In this document: piece after piece, positions 50,501 through 61,144 of the stretch
How the letters are laid out: each line of letters opens with the position of its first letter
Numbering within the stretch: the first letter of the stretch is position 1
Assembly: GCA_964020085.1 (NCBI GenBank)
Contig: OZ026604.1
Location: 29,269,118 to 29,333,117 of the forward strand
Length of the DNA stretch: 64,000 nt
Origin: Micromussa lordhowensis
Lineage: Eukaryota; Cnidaria; Anthozoa; Scleractinia; Lobophylliidae
Reading direction: 5' to 3'
Program-made: the position numbers and the translations under genes
The notes under the pieces: generated by a model
The model's database searches: none
Told to the model about the DNA's origin: nothing
The model's input: only the letters and a program-made list of their open reading frames with translations

Positions 50501-53500
50501 TTGTCTACAAAGCCAGTTGCTGGGATTGTGATGCTTTTTACATCGGCAAAACTAAAAGAAGATTACATGACAGAAAGACTGAGCACTTCAAAGCTCTCAC
50601 TCAAATTGGTCACGCCTCTGCTGTTGCTGAGCATTCGATTTCCACTGGTCACAACATCAAATGGGACCATTTTGAGATCTTAGCAAGTGGTCAATGTGAT
50701 TTACAGTGTAAAATCAAGGAAACATTGTTAATACGGGACTTGAAACCCGCCCTAAATGAAAACGTCGGTAGTGAAAATCTCCTTCTTTATTAATTCACAC
50801 CGGATGTAGTTTTTTTTTTTCCATTGTTGTCTAGCTAGTTACCAATGCCTCGCTTTAGTTTTTGTCTTTTTAAATCTCGTCATATTTTGTAACCGTCACT
50901 TCTGAAGATGTATGTTGTAGCATACGAAACGCCAAGTTAAATATACCATGCGAAACCTTACTGTTATGTTTGTAACCGCTGTTTGTTTTCTCTTTCTGTT
51001 AAAGTTGAAATGGCCGAAAAACAAGAATATTTATGATGTCAATTAAACCAATTTAAAAAGAGCAACAAAGAATCCCAAGTGCAAGTGCGGACCAGATGAT
51101 GTGGCTTATTTTACGGGTCTTCCATAAACCAAGTCAGTCCAGTTTGTCATTTGTGAAAACAAGACTTGAATCCATGAGGTTCAGATTTCAAGTTTGGCGC
51201 CCTGAAGAAATATTTAAGGTTGGATGGTTGATTGAATATGAATCACTTCACCAAACTTACTTCAAAAGTGCTACTGTATCTCCACCACCAGAATCACTGC
51301 CATATCCCATACCCCACTGCCAATTGTGTTTTTCGACTGCTTTCACGCGTTTCAGGTCTCCACTAACGTAGCTTTGATCCACATAATAAGCAACCTACAA
51401 TTAAAAAAATTATTTAATTTTGTTGTGTAATCACGATACCAGTGGAAAATGTACTCGACATTGAATTTGGTGCTTTATCATTCTTACGAAACTCTCGCGA
51501 AAAAGTACAGTTCAAATGCCTGATGGGTGAATGTTTCTTCTCATTAGCATGTTCCTCGATATGCTACATATAAAGCACAAAATGAGAACAATATCACTCC
51601 TTATTGCACAGCAGTGGTGGCGCGGTGACCTCGTGGTTAGTACGCTCGACTTTGGTCGTGCGGTCTGGGTTCCAATCCTGGCTGGGATCATTGTGTTGTG
51701 TTCTTGGGCGAGACACTTTAATCTCACAGTGCCTCTCTCCACCCAGGTGTATAAACGAGAACCGGCGAATTTAATGTAACCCTGCGATGGACTAGCATCC
51801 CATCCAGGGGGGAGTGGAAATACTCCTAGTCGCTTCATGCTAAGAACCGGGATAAGCTCCGGCCTAATGGCCCACTTGGTTCATATGCAGACAGCTCATT
51901 GTCATGATGCCCATCAATGTATCATCTAGACGTCCTTGTTATCCGTCATCTGTGCATAACAGATATATAACATGCGGTTTGCCTAGATTCCTTCCCACGT
52001 CCGCCAAAGCACTAAATTTCCTCTGTTCATCTAGCTGTAAATGAGCTTTATACTGACAAATTGCTGAATGATCAAATAGAAGGAGGTTATGAAGTTGATG
52101 AAGAAAAATGTAGCGTCCTCGTTCGTATTATTGCTGAGTTCAGAGGCATGAAGTGTCGAATAAATTTATACTATGTTTTGATTGTGTACTCACCAGGATG
52201 ACTCTACTGATGATAACACCAGCTGGCAAACTGAGAATCCAGTTAACAGGTTCGTAGCTTCCAAGCACGAGTATAATACGTCGGCCTGACCTTCCACGGC
52301 CGACAATATTGACAGTGGCGTTGCCGGCGGATGGCGGACGCCTGTTGATGACTTCGTACACGGACAGTACATGCACTTCATACTGTGTGGAACTGTTCTC
52401 GTGCTTACAGCTATAGACTGGTTGGGCGGGCTGTTTGTTATACCGTGGTATGGCAAGGGCTTTATCGGTATTCGCGAATATTTTACATCCATATGCATCA
52501 GCTGAAGAAATGTGAAAGTTGCCATCAGATGTGTCATGAATATAGTATCAAGAAGACACGTGTGGAGTTACGAAAACGGAGAAGATAGTGGCACTAGTAA
52601 TACTAAACATTTCATGTGATCTAGCCAAACCATGCTGGCTATTTTGCTTTGCTTATTTTAGGCGACGCATAATACGCCTTTTAACTTGGATTGTCCAGTA
52701 ACTGTGAGCCTGCCATAGTTATAAAAGCTATAGGGAGTAGATTCAAAACACACTTACGAAAACCTTTTCTTTAAGCTTGCAATATCCGAAATAGGCCACT
52801 GTATTGTGCGCGGTAGAAAGTACAATCAGAGACTCTGAAAACTATAGTTGTCTAACTAAGGTGGAAACTACTTATCAAAATTAATTAATAGTAAATTTTC
52901 TGTTTAATTAAATCGGAACTCAATCCCAACTTTTCAGTCAACATAAAAAAGAATAGTTAAAGCATGCAGATCATGTTATTTCATTGTCTCTTTGGATAAT
53001 TGCAAAAACTAATGAAGCCATATTTTTCGTTTAATATGTTTTACGTTGACCTCTGAGCACCTGATTTGTTGCCAGAAGTCAAAGCAACTTACGCAAGCAA
53101 GTATTGTAACCGTAACCTTGGCCAGTACACACGCAGAATCCACCTTTACAGACAGCATTCATTTTATAACCGCCAGGACAATACTTGGAGCCCCAGTAAC
53201 ATTTCTGTCTGTGAACAGTTGGTTTGGGCGTGGTTGGAGGTATTGGTGGTAGTGGGGCTGCAGTTGGCGTAGTGACTATAGCACTGGTGTGTCTATGCCC
53301 TTGAATTCAAAATAAGAGAACTTAATAATGTTATATAACGACGTTATACAACCTGCAGCAAGACAATATACCTTAAAAACTAGCCCTGTTCTTCGGCGTG
53401 AAGGTCGCAGGTAAGAACTGTTGTCGGTAGTATTGCCGTTTTGAGGTGTTAGTAGCCAAGGGATATAGTTAGAGAACGTGTCTTAAACATGTTTTAACAG

Positions 53501-56500
53501 TTTAATTGCAGGCTACGGCTTATTGGATCATTTCAATACGATCTTTTCGTGTTTATTGATCCATACTACACATACAAGTCCACCATAATGTTTGTACCTT
53601 TTGTGGAAGATAACGTCAATGACCATTGATCTGCTTTGTAGGTGCCGGTAAATGACGTCACTACACCAAACCTGTTATGCACTTGTCTAGAAAGAAGGAA
53701 ATGTATGGTGAGCGCATAGTCAAAAGCCGGCAGTGATAAAATCTAACGTTTTTGCGACTTATCAACTCAGTATTAAATACTAATATTATCTTTTCAGTAA
53801 TAAAACAATGTGTTTTAATGAAGTTACCTAAAGGCTGTACGCCATGTCTCAAGGTACAAAGGAAGTGAGCTTACATGATTTGGTACGGACTTTCTTGTTA
53901 AATTTGGCGTTTGCTAGTTTACACTGTAACGTGTCATGTTTGATTCCCGTTGCTTATTGATACTGAATAAATCAACTGAGGGCACTCCATTGTCTACTTA
54001 CCTCAGAAGTGCTACTGTATTTCCTCCGCCTATATCATTGCCATATCCCATACCCCACTGCCATGGCTTTCGCTCGAATGCCTGCACTTTGTTCACATCC
54101 CCATTGACGGAACTTTGAGCAATATAATAAGCAACCTAAGAAAAATTTCTCTCATTATGTCCTTTGCAGGAAAATACATTGTGCCATTTAATACTTGACA
54201 TTGAAAGCTAATTTAGTAACCCCATTATATAAATATCACGTGAAAAATCTAAAATATTTGCTGCAAACTGGTCCAAGATGAAAATACTAGTTGTTTTCGT
54301 TTCTCTGACCTGTCTGAATTTTGTAATACTCAACGATGACATGAAAATGCTCTTGCATGCAGAAATTGTGGTTTGGGAGAATTGCTTTATCAAAGGTCTA
54401 GCATTGAAGCAAAAAGTGTAAAAATATGTAAATATGTAAAATATGTAAATATGTAATTTGTTATGCCACGGAGCACCAAGGAGTTCGCAAGAACTCGTTC
54501 ACAAATGCCTGTGCATTCCAGGATCGAACAGGAATTTGTAAATGTTGGTTTTTGAGGAGAGGGGAAAACCGCAGTACCCGGAGAAAAACCTCTCGGAACA
54601 GAGCAGAGAACCAACAAGAAACTCAACCAACATATGAGTTTGTCCTTCGAGATTATTCTTCGGGTTTAGCGGGGAAGTGTCTCTATGGTCTGAATTACGT
54701 AATATATTTTTCCTTGTTCTTAATTTCTGAGACTTCAGTTGCGAAATTAAAGCCTGCAAAAATTCAGGCCTGAACGGGATTCGAAACCAGACTTTAATTT
54801 TGATTTCTTAACTACTTAAGTTGCGTATATAACTGCGATGGTCATCTATGTCTTCATATCTTTCTCCGCAGTTCAAATGTATGTTTTCTTTTCATATATT
54901 CATTTGCATTCTTCACCATCTACGGGTATTTTACGAACTAACAATAATGAGACCAGCTCCCAGTTGGTTTAATAGCTCAGTTGGTAATAAAGCACTGCAC
55001 AGCTATCGCAGTGGTCATGGGTTCGAATCCCGTCCACGCCTGCGGTTTTTTTTTTTTCAGGCTTTAATTTTAATTTCACATTTCGACTGCTACACATGTT
55101 TCAAACACGCTGAAAGTTATGAAGTTAATATGGAGAAAAATGTAGCGTCCTCGTTCTCACTTGTAGATGAAGTTCGGAGCCATTAAGTGTGGAATCAGTT
55201 TAAATTGTCTTTTGATTTTGAACTCACCAGGATAACTTTACTGATGGTAACATCAGCTGGTAAATTGAGAATCCAGTTAACAGGTTCGTAGCTTCCAAGC
55301 ACCAGTACAATAGATCGACCCGACTGGCCGCCGCTAACAATATTGACAGTGGCGTCACCGGCTGATGGAGGGCGTGTGTGTCTATTCCCCTTATACATAG
55401 CCAGAACGTGGACTTCGTACTGTGTGGAGCTGTTGCCAGGCGTACAGCTGTAGACCTTCCTGGGCTGCTGATTGTTATACCGTGGCTTGGCAATGGCTGT
55501 ATTAGTATTAACTTCGATTCGACAACCATATGCATTTGCTAGAAAAACAGAAAGTTGAGAATTATTGCATCAGCCGATCATGAACAGAAGAGGCTATGGC
55601 GGGTGTTTGGAGTTGAATTTAGGAGTGTGTGCTTACAGGGCTTTACGGTTCTCCTGATAAGACCTGGTAATCTTTTCGTGATGTTTCGACATCTGATTAG
55701 TGGATGGAACCCCTCTCTGCATAGGTTTTCGTTCTGTTAAGGCACAGCGAAATAAATTTACATTGACTAGATAGCCCTGAGCTTGTTCTTCAAAATGATA
55801 ACATACTTGTTGGTTATGACGTCAAATGACGTCATTTGACCCTCCATCTTGCATTTTCTTAAAAAGTCAACAAATAACGGAAATTAATACGAAATAGGAA
55901 TACATTACAAGGAGGGGTGTTTTCACAGACCAATCTATTTTTAGTGTGGATTTAACGCGAACTCAGACCCCCGAAGGAACCTCAGTGATCAATCACAAGC
56001 ACGGTCTTAAAAATAGAGAGCAAATTAAACTGAGAATCCAGTTAACAGGTTCGTAGCTTCCAAGCACGAGTATAATAGGTCGACCTGACCATCCACTGCT
56101 GACGATACTGACAGTGGCTTCACCGGCGGATGGCGGACGCCTGTTGATGACTTCGTACACGGACAGTACATGCACTTCATACTGTGTGAAACTGTGCTCA
56201 TGCTTACAGCTATAGACTGGTTGGGCGGGCTGTTTGTTATACCGTGGTATGGCAAGGGCTTTATCGGTATTCGCGAATATTTTACATCCATATGCAACAG
56301 CTGAAGAAATGTGAAAGTTGCCATCAGATGTATCATGAATATAGTATCAAGAAGACACGTGTGGAGTTACGAAAACGGAGAAGATAGTGGCACTAGTAAT
56401 ACTAAACGTTTCACGTGATCTAACCAAACCATGCTGGCTATTTCGCTTTGCTTATTTTAGGCGACGCATAATACGCCTTTTAACTTGGATTGTTTAGTAA

Positions 56501-59500
56501 GCCATTAACTGTGAGCCTGCCCTTATAAAAGCTATAGGGAGTAGATTCAAAACACACTTACGAAGACCTTTTCTTTCAGCTTGCAATATCCAAAATAGGC
56601 CACTGTATTGTGTGCTGTAGAAACTACAATCGGAGACTCTGAAAACTATAGTTGTTTAACTAAGGTGGAAACTACTTATCAAAATTAATTAATAGTAAAT
56701 GTTATGTTCAATTAAATCGGAACTCAATCCCGACTTTTCAGTCAACATAAAAAAAGAATAGTTAAAGCATACAAATCATGTCATTTCATTGTCTCTTTGG
56801 ATAATTGCAAAAACTAATGAAATCATATTTTTCGCCTAACATGGTTTACGTTGACATCTGAGCCCCTGATTTATTGCCAGGGGACAAAGCAACTTACGCA
56901 AGCAAGTATTGTGACCGTAGCCTTGGCCAATACACACGCAGAATCCACCTTTACAGACAATTTTATAACCGCCAGGACGTGGACGTGGTTTGGGCGTGGT
57001 TGTAGGTATTGGTGGTAGTGGGGCTGTAGTTGGCGTAGTGAACATAGCACTGGTGTGTCCATGCCCTTGAATTCAAAATAAGAGAACTTAATAATGTTAT
57101 ATAACGACGTTGTACAACCTGCGGCAAGACAATATACCTTAAAAACTAGCCCTGTTCTTCGGCGTGAAGGTCGCAGGTAAGAACTGTTGTCGGTAGTGTT
57201 GCCGTTTTGAGGTGAACTTGTGTAGCCAAGGGATATAGCTAGAGAACGTGTCTTAAACATGTTTTAACAATTTACCTGCAGGCTTATTGGATCATTTAAA
57301 TACGATCTTTTCGTGTTTATTGATTCATACTACACATACAAGTCCACCATAATGTTTGTACCTTTTGTGGAAGATAGCGTCAGTGACCATTGATCTGCTT
57401 TGTAAGTGCCGCTGAATGACGTCACTACACCAAACCTGTTATGCACTTGTCTAGAAAGAAGGAAATGTATGGTGAGCGCATAGTCAAAAGCCGGCAGTGA
57501 TAAAATCTAACGTTTTTGCGACTTATCAACTCAGTATTAAATACTAATATTATCTTTTCAGTAATGAAACAATGTGCTTTAATGAAGTTACCTAAAGGCT
57601 GTACGCCATGTCTCAAGGTACAAAGGAAGTGAACTTCCATGATTTGGTACGGACTTTCTTGTTAAATTTGGCGTTTGTTAGTTTACACTGTAACGTGTCA
57701 TGTTTGATTCCCGTTGCTTATTGATACTGAATACATCAACTGAGGGCACTCCATTGTCTACTTACCTCAGAAGTGCTACTGTATTTCCTCCGCCTATATC
57801 ATTGCCATATCCCATACCCCACTGCCATGGCTTTCGCTCGAATGCCTGCACTTTGTTCACATCCCCATTGACGGAACTTTGAGCAATATAATAAGCAACC
57901 TAAGAAAAATTTCTCTCATTATGTCATTTGCAGGAAAATACATTGCGCAATTACTTGACATTGAAAACTAATTTAGTCACCCAATTATATAAATATCACG
58001 TGAAAAATCTACCATATTTGCTGCAAACTGGTCCAAGATGAAAATACTAGTTATTTTCCTTTCTCTGACCTGTCTGAAATGCTCTTGCATGCAGAAATTT
58101 TGGGTTGTTAGAATTGCTTTAACAAAGGACTAGCATTAAACCAAAAAAGTAAAAATATGTAAATATGTAAAATATGTAAATATGTAATTTGTTATGCCAC
58201 GGAGCACCAAGGAGTTCACAAGAACTCGTTCACAAATGCCTGCGCATTCCAGGATCGAACAGGAATTTGTAAATGTTGGTTTTTGAGGAGAGGGGAAAAC
58301 CGGAGTACCCGGAGAAAAACCTCTCGGAACAGAGCAGAGAACCAGCAACAAACTCCAGAAAATAAATATGTCCACATTATGTGTTGGTAACGACTTGATA
58401 AAGCCTAGCAAAGAAGTCAAGAACTTGGGGGTGTGGCTAGACCCATCCTTAACAATGAACACACATATCAATAAGACTTGTAGTATTGCATTTTATCACT
58501 TGTACAATCTTCGTAGAATACGGAAATATTTATCACAAGAATCGGTAGAAATTCTTATCCATACATTAATTTACAGAAGAATTGACTACTGTAATAGTCT
58601 ATACCTAGGTCTACCTGATTATCGAATCCAAAAAGTTCAAGGAGTACAGAATGCCGCAGCTAGGCTTGTATATAATGCCGGTAAATACTGTCACATAACA
58701 CCTTTACTGTCTAAACTTCATTGGCTGCCTATTCGTGAACGCATATTATTTAAGATTCTTTTAATTACGTATAAGGCTGTTCATGGGCACGCCCCTAATT
58801 ATATCAAAGAGCTAATAGCCCAATTTCGATATATTAAAATTCAGCCTAAAACAATAGACCTCAGCACGAGGCTCGTGGGAATAACTACAGAGTTTGTGGG
58901 GTTTATTCCCACGAGCCTCGTGCTGAGGTCTATTGTTTTAGGCTGAATTTTGGGCTATTGAATTTAAGAAGCCTGGAAAACACAACCTTAGGTCAAAATA
59001 GCACATAACAGAGGTAGGTGGGGTTTAATGATGTCAAATAACTCTCCAGTATAAATTGTAAATAGCGGAGGACCAAGACAGCTCCCTTGTGCCAAACCGA
59101 ACTGTATATCAAAAGAACGTGATTCGGCTCCATTAACGACGACTCGTTGAGACCTATTCTCTAAGTACGTAGGATTCAAACCATCGTAAGGGTACATTTG
59201 TAATTCCACATCTAGTTTTTAGGCTCTTGGAGACCGCGCATTTCAAGTCGCCGCTCCAAAACTATGGAATAATCTACCATTTAATATACCATTATTTTTA
59301 TCATCTTTTAAGAAAGCACTTAAGACGTTTCTTTTTTTGAGAAGCATTTTCTTAAATATTTTAATTCTTTACACGACGTATGCAATTCTTCCTTAGATAC
59401 TAAGGCCAGTTGTTATTTTTTATGTTATTCATACAATTTTAATTAGTTATTAGTTATATTATATACCTGAAATTATTTATTTATGTTTTTTTTAATGAAT

Positions 59501-59555
59501 TTAGTTCCGCGCAGGTGAAAATGTATATTGATACTTGCGCGTTATAAGTAAATAA

Positions 59556-59587
<32 letters not shown>

Positions 59588-61144
59588 ACTCAACCAACAT
59601 ATGAGTTTGTCCTTCGAGATTATTCTCCGGGTTTAGCGGGGAAGTATCTCTATGGTCTGAATTACGTAATATATTTTTCCTTGTTCCCAAATCCTGAGAC
59701 TTCATTTGCGAAATTAAAACCTGCAAAAATTCAGGCCTAAACGGGATTCGAAACCAGGCTTTAAGGACGTTCGCGCTAATTGTTTCCTGCGCGTCCTTAC
59801 TGCGCACGCAAATTCACATGCCACGTCATACATGAGCGCGCGTGCTAAGTCAAAAAATAAACAAATGATAAGGCAGATGGCCATTGCTGGAGCTTTGCCT
59901 GGATTTAACGATCTTGGACGTACGGTGACCCCTATTTTTCTTTTGATGGATCATTTTCTCGACCGATTTTCTACATTTAGCGAAAAAATAAAGAAAATCT
60001 ATCGACTAGAAGTTGAAATTTTTTGCAAAATGCACCATCGAATTCCGTTCTTTTAAGCTCTTCGTTCATCTGTGCGACGGTTTCAAATGCCTCTTGAAGA
60101 GTAAAGTTTTATGAAAACGCTCGTAACTTTTGGAATTATTTACGCAACAGACCCACTTCTACAAAGTATGACTAAGATCGTTTGCCTCCGTTGATTCACC
60201 TTCGATATTTTTAACTATAAACCCCTGTACACCATGCGGAATTACGTGCGCCAATTTTCAAAATCAGGGTAGTTTTCCACACGCTTTATCTGTGAAACGA
60301 AGCTGGTGACCCCCAAATGTTTTTGCATTTCTGACACAAGTAATTGACTGCAGTGAAAATTTAAAAAAAATTCTATCGACTGGAAAATTTTCGCGCGGAC
60401 GTCCTTAATTTTGATTTCTTAACTACTCAAGTTGTGTATATAACAGCGATTGCCATCTATGTCTTCATATCTTTCTCCGCAGTTCAAATGTATGTTTTCT
60501 TTTGATATATTCATTTGCATTCTTCACCATCTACGGGTATTTTACGAACTAATAATGTGACCAGCTCCCAGTTGGTTTAATAGCTCAGTTGGTAATAAAG
60601 CACTGCACAGCTATCGCAGTGGTCATGGGTTCGAATCCCGTCCACGCCTGCGGTTTTTTTTTTCAGGCTTTAATTTTAATTTCACATTTCGACTGCTACA
60701 CATGTTTCAAACACGCTGGAAGTTATGAAGTGAATATGAAGAGAAATGTAGCGTCCTCGTTCTCACTGGTAGATGAAATTCGAAGCCATTAAGTGTGGAA
60801 TCAGTTTAAATTGTCTTTTGATTTTGAACTCACCAGGATAACTTTACTGATGGTAATATCAGCTGGTAAATTGAGAATCCAGTTAACAGGTTCGTAGCTT
60901 CCAAGCACCAGTACAATAGATCGACCCGACTGGCCGCCGCTAACAATATTGACAGTGGCGTCACCGGCTGATGGAGGGCGTGTGTGTCTATTCCCCTTAT
61001 ACATAGCCAGAACGTGGACTTCGTACTGTGTGGAGCTGTTGCCAGGCGTACAGCTGTAGACGTTCCCGGGCTGCTGATTGTTATACCGTGGCTTGGCAAT
61101 GGCTGTATTAGTATTAACTTCGATTCGACAACCATATGCGTTTG
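47509..61144 (-). CDS. Gene E: modular repeat protein with C-terminal coiled coil (5' partial)
   Basis: On the - strand, 5' to 3', the predicted exons are 61144-60834, 57899-57766, 57450-57362, 57065-56898, 55538-55228, 54135-54002, 53686-53598, 53299-53093, 52501-52194, 51394-51261, 48401-48269 and 47604-47509. They give 703 residues without a stop; the start lies outside the window. Three modules each consist of A (~103 aa, two Cys, conserved [13 protein letters not shown]), B (~45 aa, VAYY...WGMGYG...GGGxTVALL) and D (~30 aa, RFGxxTSFTGTYxADxWSL). Modules are separated by C, a Thr/Pro stalk plus a Cys-rich PGGYK...VCKGGFCVC segment. The last exon encodes a heptad-like helix ([17 protein letters not shown]...). 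The donor of the 48269 exon (GAG|gttggt) was chosen because it keeps the coiled-coil frame; gtacac at 48303 would not. I do not recognise the domain and no function is assigned. Likely extracellular. Confidence 0.6.
48594..48633 (-). ncRNA. Hammerhead ribozyme motif of the Penelope-like element, left copy
   Basis: On the - strand the order is: ACUU (stem I), CUGAAGA (exact CUGANGA core), a five-pair stem II (GUAUG/CAUGC with one G-U), GAAAC, GUC (cleavage triplet), AAGU closing stem I. Stem III is at most two pairs without a loop, as in other minimal type I motifs of these elements. All core positions that I can check are intact. Confidence 0.75.
48737..49630 (-). pseudogene. Penelope-like polyprotein C-terminal part (left copy)
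   Basis: This 297-codon open frame is truncated at its 5' end at the inversion point. It begins after the reverse-transcriptase YVDD site, at the [16 protein letters not shown] region, and runs through [11 protein letters not shown], a connecting region, and a GIY-YIG-like nuclease ([19 protein letters not shown], then [12 protein letters not shown]). It lacks the catalytic part of the reverse transcriptase, so it cannot be autonomous. The frame itself is open to a stop at the 3' end. Confidence 0.82.
49653..50793 (+). pseudogene. Penelope-like RT and GIY-YIG nuclease (right copy, frameshifted)
   Basis: This copy reaches further upstream than the left one. It includes the reverse-transcriptase motif [19 protein letters not shown] and the YVDD active-site box (WFRYVDDTF). 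Frame is lost near 49835 (after LVDE) and again near 49985 (within the [10 protein letters not shown] region), and then stays open through the GIY-YIG-like domain to 50793. The 5' part of the element is missing. It is a dead copy. Confidence 0.82.
50898..50937 (+). ncRNA. Hammerhead ribozyme motif of the Penelope-like element, right copy
   Basis: The order matches the left copy: ACUU, CUGAAGA, stem II (GUAUG/CAUAC, all Watson-Crick), GAAAC, then GCC where the left copy has GUC, then AAGU. The U-to-C change at the cleavage triplet should weaken or abolish cleavage. Confidence 0.7.
51612..51885 (+). mobile_element. tRNA-derived SINE of the second family, copy 2
   Basis: The tRNA-like head (ggtggcgcggtgacctcgtg, then gggttccaatcctgg) is followed by gtgttgtgttcttgggcgag, then a body and gcttcatgctaa at the end, matching 4309-4565. 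It sits between exons of gene E on the opposite strand. Confidence 0.72.
52228..56025 (-). repeat. Downstream unit of gene E tandem duplication
   Basis: This 3.8-kb unit is collinear with 56026-61645. It carries the exons at 55228, 54002, 53598 and 53093 and most of the exon at 52194, plus one SINE. It is the empty-site version for the LINE and MITE found in the other unit. Confidence 0.75.
54905..55090 (+). mobile_element. tRNA-derived SINE, copy 4
   Basis: The head (aatagctcagttggtaataa, then gggttcgaatccc) carries an insertion after ggtaa compared with copies 1-3. The same insertion is in copy 5 at 60490-60700, which shows that it predates the gene E duplication. Confidence 0.7.
56026..56300 (-). 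pseudogene. Broken A-type exon of gene E at the duplication junction
   Basis: The acceptor and the first ~90 codons match the exon at 52194-52501. Homology stops abruptly in WILSL near 56026, where sequence matching the region near 61645 begins, so the donor is lost. Skipping it keeps the frame, because the exons on either side in the predicted transcript (57065-56898 and 55538-55228) are both in phase 1. Confidence 0.75.
58356..59585 (+). mobile_element. CR1/L2-type LINE, 5'-truncated with internal inversion
   Basis: A 6-bp direct repeat, aaactc, flanks it (58350-58355 and 59586-59591), and the empty site is visible in the other gene E unit near 54620. The + strand 58368-58880 encodes the reverse-transcriptase C-terminal region ([48 protein letters not shown]). 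A segment of about 58886-59215 is inverted and encodes an upstream RT part on the - strand ([14 protein letters not shown]). The + frame then resumes with [17 protein letters not shown]. The element ends in a (TTA)n tail at about 59557-59585. Confidence 0.85.
58836..58951. repeat. Perfect hairpin at the LINE inversion point
   Basis: Arms of about 47 bp (58836-58882 and 58904-58951) are complementary around a ~21-base loop. It marks the junction between the forward and inverted parts of the LINE. Confidence 0.85.
59765..60404. mobile_element. MITE with TTAA target duplication (piggyBac-like)
   Basis: The terminal inverted repeats ggacgttcgcgc and gcgcggacgtcc flank about 640 bp. TTAA occurs on both sides (59761-59764 and 60405-60408), and the other gene E unit has a single TTAA at the same place (near 54792). 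The open frame at 59832-60056 has no recognisable transposase feature, so the element is non-autonomous. Confidence 0.75.
60490..60700 (+). mobile_element. tRNA-derived SINE, copy 5
   Basis: Duplicate of copy 4 (54905-55090) within the gene E tandem duplication, nearly identical, including the extra bases in the A-box region. Confidence 0.7.

Larger units (their letters stand above)
48570..51038. mobile_element. Penelope-like retroelement, two inverted 5'-truncated copies
   Basis: The composite is flanked by a 12-bp direct repeat, tcaattaaacca (48558-48569 and 51039-51050), read as the target-site duplication. The left copy is on the - strand and the right copy on the + strand; they are nearly identical over about 1.07 kb and meet near 49635. 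Each ends with a hammerhead motif. Coding parts show Penelope-type reverse transcriptase and a C-terminal GIY-YIG-like nuclease. It sits in an intron of gene E, between exons 51261-51394 and 48269-48401. Confidence 0.85.

Noticed and set aside
48847..50683. Two 98-codon frames inside the Penelope-like copies
   Set aside because: They are out-of-frame shadows of the GIY-YIG-like coding region, repeated because the copies are repeated.
59832..60056. Possible transposase frame in the TTAA-flanked MITE
   Set aside because: Only 74 codons with no catalytic motif visible.
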